A stretch of 8,049 bases of DNA from Candidatus Iainarchaeum sp. (lineage in GTDB: Archaea > Iainarchaeota > Iainarchaeia > Iainarchaeales > GW2011-AR10). Both the position numbers and the translations under genes were made by a program. The first letter of the stretch is position 1. Each line of letters starts with the position of its first letter. Of the stretch, positions 4,928-8,049 are shown one piece after another. The notes under the pieces were generated by a model. It did not search any database and was not told where the DNA came from. It saw nothing but the letters and a program-made list of their open reading frames with translations. Location: assembly GCA_016186855.1 (NCBI GenBank), contig JACPKT010000020.1, forward strand, positions 2,485 to 10,533, given 5' to 3'.

Positions 4928-5404
4928 ATGGGCATAGAATTCCCTGAAGCAGAACTTGTAAGAAACACTTTTATTATTAGAGAAATGGACATTCCGCCAA
5001 ACATTCATCTTACAAGAAGGAGCATGCTGCGCTGGTTTGCGCTTGCTTTTGGCCTTATTTCTGAAAACGAGTCACGCTCCACAATTTTGGATGTTTTGGA
5101 CGCAGTTTTTTATTATAATTTCACAAAAAAGGCCAACCCCACAACCGTCGAAATACAGGAATTTTTAAAGGAAAAAAACAAACCAGTTTCGGACAAGCTT
5201 TTAAGGTACCATGTCAAGCGCCTGATTAATAGCGGGTTGATTCAGAGGAAAAAACTGCGCTATTATTTTAATAGCGCGCCACACGCAGAAAAACAAGACA
5301 TTAGGGCCGGTTTTTCCCACCACGTGAGCGGAAAAGTCGCAAAATCCCTAAATGAACTGGAAACAATGCTTGAAAAGCTGGCGGAAAATTACAGACAAGT
5401 TTAA
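4928..5404 (+). CDS. Winged-helix DNA-binding protein, 158 residues
   Basis: A probable transcription regulator with a helical N-terminal region and a central winged helix. From the ATG at 4928, residues 28-45 (LTRRSMLRWFALAFGLIS) are helical and residues 50-65 (RSTILDVLDAVFYYNF) open the DNA-binding domain. TTVEIQEFLKE (72-82) is the second helix, SDKLLRYHVKRLINSGLI (88-105) the recognition helix, and KKLRYYFN (108-115) the wing. The C-terminal 40 residues are helical and rich in Glu and Lys (NELETMLEKLAENYRQV), suggesting dimerisation. A TTG at 4916 would add four residues; the ATG is preferred because it is the stronger codon, although neither has a good ribosome-binding site. The gene is divergent from the Ig-like gene, which it might regulate. 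The family is conserved-looking but not one I can name. Confidence 0.75.
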   Translation: MGIEFPEAELVRNTFIIREMDIPPNIHLTRRSMLRWFALAFGLISENESRSTILDVLDAVFYYNFTKKANPTTVEIQEFLKEKNKPVSDKLLRYHVKRLINSGLIQRKKLRYYFNSAPHAEKQDIRAGFSHHVSGKVAKSLNELETMLEKLAENYRQV

Positions 5405-5407
5405 ATT
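5400..5407 (+). promoter_or_regulatory. TATA box overlapping the winged-helix stop codon
   Basis: TTTAAATT lies across the stop of the winged-helix gene. It is centred about 33 bases before the ATG at 5437 and 24 bases before an in-frame GTG at 5428, so either could be the leaderless start of the following gene. Confidence 0.45.
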
Positions 5408-5436
5408 TCATAAAAGTGTTTTTTGAAGTGAAAAAG

Positions 5437-5676
5437 ATGCCGCTGAGAAGTGTTAGAAACTGGAGCGCTTATTTGGGAAAAACGCTTTCAGAAAAAAGGA
5501 TTTTAGAAAAAGTAATGAAAAAGATAAAAACTCCTGGATTAAAAAATGCTGTGAAAGATGCAGTAAGAGAAAGACAAGAAATAATGAGAAGAATAATTGT
5601 TGGCACTGCTTTGAATATTGCTGGTGCAAAACAGCTTGCCCCCCCTCAAATACCGTTCAGTGAAAAAAAGCGCTAA
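5437..5676 (+). CDS. Basic helical protein, 79 residues; N-terminal half of a probable frameshifted gene
   Basis: I do not recognise the family. The sequence starts MPLRSVRNWSAYLGKTLSEK and is rich in Lys and Arg. Predicted helices are EKRILEKVMKKIK and LKNAVKDAVRERQEIMRRIIVGTAL, with no membrane segment. The last residues (QIPFSEKKR) follow a run of seven C (5639-5645) and look like a misread tail. Removing one C joins this frame to the next one into a continuous 161-residue protein. In-frame GTG codons at 5416 and 5428 are alternative starts. Confidence 0.55.
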   Translation: MPLRSVRNWSAYLGKTLSEKRILEKVMKKIKTPGLKNAVKDAVRERQEIMRRIIVGTALNIAGAKQLAPPQIPFSEKKR

Positions 5677-5923
5677 ATTGTTATGTGAAAGATTGTTTGA
5701 CTTTGTTTTAATTGAAAACGCGTTCAAATTAAGACTTGGAGAAATATTGCCAGCCAAAATTAAAGAAATTATTGAAAGAAATTATAAAAAACAAACAGAG
5801 CCAATATTACGCAGACTTGTTTCAATCGCCGGCGAAGAAATGGCCAAAAAAATAGTAATTGAATTGGGTGCCCTTGTAAAAATTGCTGACAAGACAAAAG
5901 GCGGGGGAAAGCTTTTACCTTAA
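5660..5923 (+). CDS. C-terminal half of a probable frameshifted gene
   Basis: This frame is open from within the preceding gene but has no ATG until about two-thirds through (EEMAKK). GTG at 5660 is listed as a formal start; TTG 5618, GTG 5624 and TTG 5678 are others, and none has a ribosome-binding site. The product is helical with conserved-looking stretches such as CERLFDFVLIENAFKLRLGE and MAKKIVIELGALVKIADKTK. A run of Gly (KGGGK) lies near the end. Lack of a start codon, overlap with the upstream gene, and the C7 run at the junction all favour a single interrupted gene over two genes. No function is evident. Confidence 0.55.
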   Translation: MKKSAKLLCERLFDFVLIENAFKLRLGEILPAKIKEIIERNYKKQTEPILRRLVSIAGEEMAKKIVIELGALVKIADKTKGGGKLLP

Positions 5924-5987
5924 ATTTGAATTCATAAATTTTTCACCCCTGTTTCATGAAATTTTTCCTTTTTGCGTGGGGAAACAT

Positions 5988-5994
5988 TTTTATT
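5988..5994 (+). promoter_or_regulatory. TATA-like box for the toxin-antitoxin pair
   Basis: TTTTATT is centred about 31-34 bases before the tandem ATG codons at 6022 and 6025. This supports starting the antitoxin there rather than at the ATG at 5956, which would add a hydrophobic leader. Confidence 0.4.
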
Positions 5995-6021
5995 GCCATT
6001 TTGCCATATTGCTATTTGGCT

Positions 6022-6285
6022 ATGATGGAGACTTTGCGGGTTCAGGTTGATAAGAAAAAGTCTGAATTGGTTAGGCGAAAAGCCATGGAAATTTATGGGC
6101 ATTCAAAGGGTTCAATTAGCAAGGCGGTTAATGCTGCTTTGGACAAGTGGCTGAATTCAGTTGAAGGGAAAAAGGGCACTGTTAAAATGCAGGCAAGCGA
6201 ACTGACAGGAATGCTTTCGCATTTGAAAGGAAATTCTTTGATCATTCAAAAAAAAGCTGTAAAAGAGTTTGGCTTAACTGATTGA
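6022..6285 (+). CDS. vapB: VapB-type ribbon-helix-helix antitoxin
   Basis: The protein binds its own promoter and neutralises the PIN toxin encoded next to it. The sequence from the second of two tandem ATGs (METLRVQVDKKKSELVRRKA) shows a beta-strand LRVQVDK followed by helices KSELVRRKAMEIYG and SISKAVNAALDKWL. That is the ribbon-helix-helix layout at about residues 4-43. The remaining 40 residues form the toxin-wrapping tail, ending KAVKEFGLTD. A longer frame begins at 5956 (MKFFLFAWGNIFIAILPYCY), but the hydrophobic extra segment and the promoter position argue against it. Only 12 bases separate it from the toxin gene, as expected for a two-gene operon controlled by the RHH protein. Subfamily assignment is by pattern. 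Confidence 0.75.
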   Translation: MMETLRVQVDKKKSELVRRKAMEIYGHSKGSISKAVNAALDKWLNSVEGKKGTVKMQASELTGMLSHLKGNSLIIQKKAVKEFGLTD

Positions 6286-6297
6286 AAAGATGGTTAA

Positions 6298-6714
6298 ATG
6301 TATTTTGTTGACACGAATGTTTTTCTTGAATGGTTTTTGGGCAGAAAAAATGCAAAAGACTGCGAACTTTTTTTTGAAAAAATTGTTTCAGGAAAAATAA
6401 TCTCTATTTGTTCCAGATTTTCAATCTATTCTATTTTGATTCACATAACTAACCGGGATAATGTTGAGAAGGCAAAAAAATTTCTTGAATTTATTAATTC
6501 AAATGATAACCTCATAGTTGTAAACACAGGGGTTTCTGATGATTTAAAAATACTTGAATTGGTTGAAAAATCTGGCTTGGATTTCGATGATGCACTGCAA
6601 GACTATGTCGCAACCGAGTCAAACTGTGAGGCGATAATTACTTTTGATGCAGATTTTAAAAACAAGACAAAAATTTTAACGCTGACACCTACCCAAGCGC
6701 TAGAACTTATTTGA
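6298..6714 (+). CDS. vapC: VapC-type PIN-domain toxin
   Basis: A 138-residue PIN-domain ribonuclease, likely cleaving RNA when freed from its antitoxin. MYFVDTNVFLEWF starts with the acidic Asp5 of the DTNV motif. DFDDALQDYVA (residues 95-105) and AIITFDADF (112-120) supply the later metal-binding acids, Asp97/98 and Asp117. The Glu often found near residue 45, in the sequence resembling SIYSILIHI, is replaced by Leu47, so the active site may be incomplete. The length is normal for VapC. A GATGG lies 7 bases before the ATG. The stop codon is followed by an A run that is the T8 terminator of the convergent isomerase gene. Confidence 0.85.
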   Translation: MYFVDTNVFLEWFLGRKNAKDCELFFEKIVSGKIISICSRFSIYSILIHITNRDNVEKAKKFLEFINSNDNLIVVNTGVSDDLKILELVEKSGLDFDDALQDYVATESNCEAIITFDADFKNKTKILTLTPTQALELI

Positions 6715-6721
6715 AAAAAAA
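6714..6721 (-). terminator. T8 terminator of the isomerase operon
   Basis: Just after the isomerase stop codon the minus strand runs TTTTTTTT, the usual archaeal oligo-T termination signal. It overlaps the last base of the VapC stop codon on the other strand. Confidence 0.6.
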
Positions 6722-6722
6722 G

Positions 6723-7796
6723 CTAAACCAATTTTCTCTGCTTTGCCCACTCCAGTGTTTTTCCTTTGAGCACGAATTTTTTCTTTTTTAATTCTTTAAT
6801 GTTTTTTGCGCCAACCAGAAACATTGCGGTGCGGGCTTCTTCGATTATTTTTTCCAAAAAATTTTTTACTCCGCTTGCACCGCCTTTGTTCTGCGCTTTT
6901 AGCACCGGGTATGCCATTGAGGCTAAATCAGCGCCGAGAATAATGCATTTTACAACATCCAGGCCCGTGCGGATTCCGCCGCTTGCAATTATTGGCCCAT
7001 TAAAAGCCTTGCGTGTTTCCATAACACTCACAGTGGTTGGAATTCCAATGTCCCAGAATGTTTCGCCTAGATCCTTGTTTCCGCGAAAGGATTCTACTCC
7101 AACCCATGTGGTGCCGCCAGCGCCCTGCACATCAATTGCTTTTATGCCTGTTTTTGCAAGCAGTTTTGCAACCTCAAATGTGATGCCGTTCCCAACCTCT
7201 TTTACATAAACAGGTTTTTTTATTTCCTTGACAGTTTTTTTTACCAGCGAATAGGTGTTTGAAAAGTTTGTGTCACCCTCTTTTTGCACTGCTTCCTGTG
7301 CGGCATTCAGGTGAATTGCCAGTGCGTCTGCGCCGATATCATCAATGGCTTTTTGTATTTGCTTGCAAGAATACTCTTCAAGCTGTGCTGCGCCAATGTT
7401 TCCTGCAATAAAAATTTTTGGTGCAACATCGCGGACAAAATAGGTTTCAGTGAGCAAGGGATTTTCTATCATTGCTCTCTGTGAACCAACGCCCATGCCG
7501 AGGCCGAGTTCTTCACACGCTTTTGCAATGTCTTTGTTTATTTTTTTTGCCTCTGCCACTCCGCCTGTCATACCTGAAACCATTAGCGGCGCAGAGAATT
7601 TTTTTGAAAAAAAAGCAGTTCTTAAATCAATTTTTTTCTTATCAACCCGTGGAATGGCAGTGTACAGCAGTTCTATTTCTTTGAAAGAAACATCTTCTAA
7701 ACCAGTGGTTTTTTCCTTAAAAGCCACTTTTTTGTTTAAGACTATTTTTAAGTGCTCTCCTTTCCTTTTTTTTGTTTGCAAAAAATTTGTAGGCAT
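6723..7796 (-). CDS. fni: Type 2 isopentenyl diphosphate isomerase (FMN-dependent)
   Basis: The enzyme interconverts isopentenyl and dimethylallyl diphosphate, using reduced FMN, Mg and NAD(P)H. The 357-residue length is normal for the family. Signatures in order are RKGEH (11-15), MTGG (76-79), GSQRA (104-108), GNIGAAQ (132-138), HLNAAQE (162-168, containing the catalytic Gln and Mg-binding Glu), KEVGNGI (199-205), GAGGTTW (225-231) and GGIRTG (273-278). The phosphate-binding loop sits within the last two. Many archaea use this type rather than the Zn-dependent type 1 enzyme. The ATG directly follows the stop of the upstream kinase gene with no gap (TAAATG), so the two are cotranscribed. It supplies both precursors for the lipid chains reduced by the geranylgeranyl reductase at the other end of the window. 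Confidence 0.96.
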   Translation of the reverse strand: MPTNFLQTKKRKGEHLKIVLNKKVAFKEKTTGLEDVSFKEIELLYTAIPRVDKKKIDLRTAFFSKKFSAPLMVSGMTGGVAEAKKINKDIAKACEELGLGMGVGSQRAMIENPLLTETYFVRDVAPKIFIAGNIGAAQLEEYSCKQIQKAIDDIGADALAIHLNAAQEAVQKEGDTNFSNTYSLVKKTVKEIKKPVYVKEVGNGITFEVAKLLAKTGIKAIDVQGAGGTTWVGVESFRGNKDLGETFWDIGIPTTVSVMETRKAFNGPIIASGGIRTGLDVVKCIILGADLASMAYPVLKAQNKGGASGVKNFLEKIIEEARTAMFLVGAKNIKELKKKKFVLKGKTLEWAKQRKLV

Positions 7797-8049
7797 TTAA
7801 CCAATCCTAAAAACACCTTTTAGCGAAATACTTATCTCAAGTGGGTTTAAGCCTTTTTCTTTCAGGGCCAAAAAAATTTTCTGTTTTTGCTCTTTAGAAA
7901 AACAAACCCCTATTGCGCAGTCACCGCCGCCTGCACCGCTGAATTTTGCCGCGACCCCAAATTGGGCCATTGTTTCAATTATTTCTGAAAGCTCTTTTGT
8001 TTCAAGACCGATGAAAGATTTCTGCCCTAGTTCTTTTAATTTTGCTCGA
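7797..8049 (-). CDS. GHMP kinase C-terminus, phosphomevalonate kinase-like (runs off the right edge)
   Basis: My minus-strand translation of the last 83 or so residues reads AKLKELGQKSFIGLETKELS, then KFSGAGGGDCAIGV and ends GLNPLEISLKGVFRIG. SGAGGGDC is motif 3 of GHMP-superfamily kinases. The Asp-Cys after the glycines resembles phosphomevalonate kinases (bacterial MvaK2, eukaryotic ERG8), whereas mevalonate kinases usually have a further Gly there. The gene ends immediately before the isomerase ATG. The product would phosphorylate phosphomevalonate to diphosphomevalonate if the assignment holds. Mevalonate kinase or another GHMP kinase (such as a homoserine-kinase-like member) remains possible, because the N-terminal two thirds are not visible. 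Confidence 0.75.
   Translation of the reverse strand, partial: RAKLKELGQKSFIGLETKELSEIIETMAQFGVAAKFSGAGGGDCAIGVCFSKEQKQKIFLALKEKGLNPLEISISLKGVFRIG

Noticed and set aside
5956..6021. Hydrophobic N-terminal extension of the antitoxin as a membrane anchor
   Set aside because: The TATA-like box lies inside this stretch and tandem ATGs start directly before the ribbon-helix-helix strand, so the extension is probably untranslated.
6766..7800. Several plus-strand frames opposite the isomerase
   Set aside because: The isomerase on the minus strand has all family motifs; these are antisense shadows.

Overview
The window reads as a stretch of an AT-rich archaeal chromosome, probably from a small-genome (DPANN-like) lineage. 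Three things point to archaea: a geranylgeranyl reductase for isoprenoid membrane lipids, a mevalonate-pathway block with an FMN-type isopentenyl diphosphate isomerase, and promoters built as archaeal TATA boxes (TTTAAA-type) about 25-35 bases before start codons that mostly lack a Shine-Dalgarno sequence. The many tiny, compactly arranged genes fit DPANN, but the exact lineage cannot be fixed from this sequence.

Left edge, minus strand (1-972): a tight operon read leftwards, with a [4Fe-4S] ferredoxin-like gene (start unclear, possibly frameshifted), a 60-residue 4-oxalocrotonate tautomerase-family protein, and a geranylgeranyl reductase that runs off the window. The ferredoxin is the natural electron donor candidate for the reductase. 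Divergent from it is a full-length pirin-family cupin (1069-1788), then about 250 bases of AT-rich spacer.

Middle (2039-5923): a run of small genes, mostly without recognisable families. It starts with a three-gene mini-operon: a sigma-region-4-like helix-turn-helix protein, a winged-helix protein, and a 32-residue zinc-knuckle protein too short for routine gene calling. A convergent 52-residue basic protein and a largely empty stretch (2823-3238) follow. Then come small plus-strand proteins of 139, 48 and 94 residues, with a 16-bp-arm perfect hairpin between the first two, and a convergent 56-residue coiled-coil protein. Next is a divergent pair: an Ig-like beta-sandwich protein and a winged-helix protein. 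The run ends with two overlapping frames that one base change in a C7 run would join into a single 161-residue protein.

Right part (6022-8049): a VapBC-type toxin-antitoxin pair (ribbon-helix-helix antitoxin, PIN-domain toxin). Convergent to it, on the minus strand, are the type 2 isopentenyl diphosphate isomerase and, directly upstream with a stop codon abutting the next start, the C-terminal end of a GHMP kinase whose SGAGGGDC motif resembles phosphomevalonate kinase. The isomerase and kinase make the isoprenoid precursors that the left-edge reductase finally saturates in archaeal lipids, so the two ends of the window belong to one pathway. No tRNA, rRNA, CRISPR array or insertion sequence was seen.
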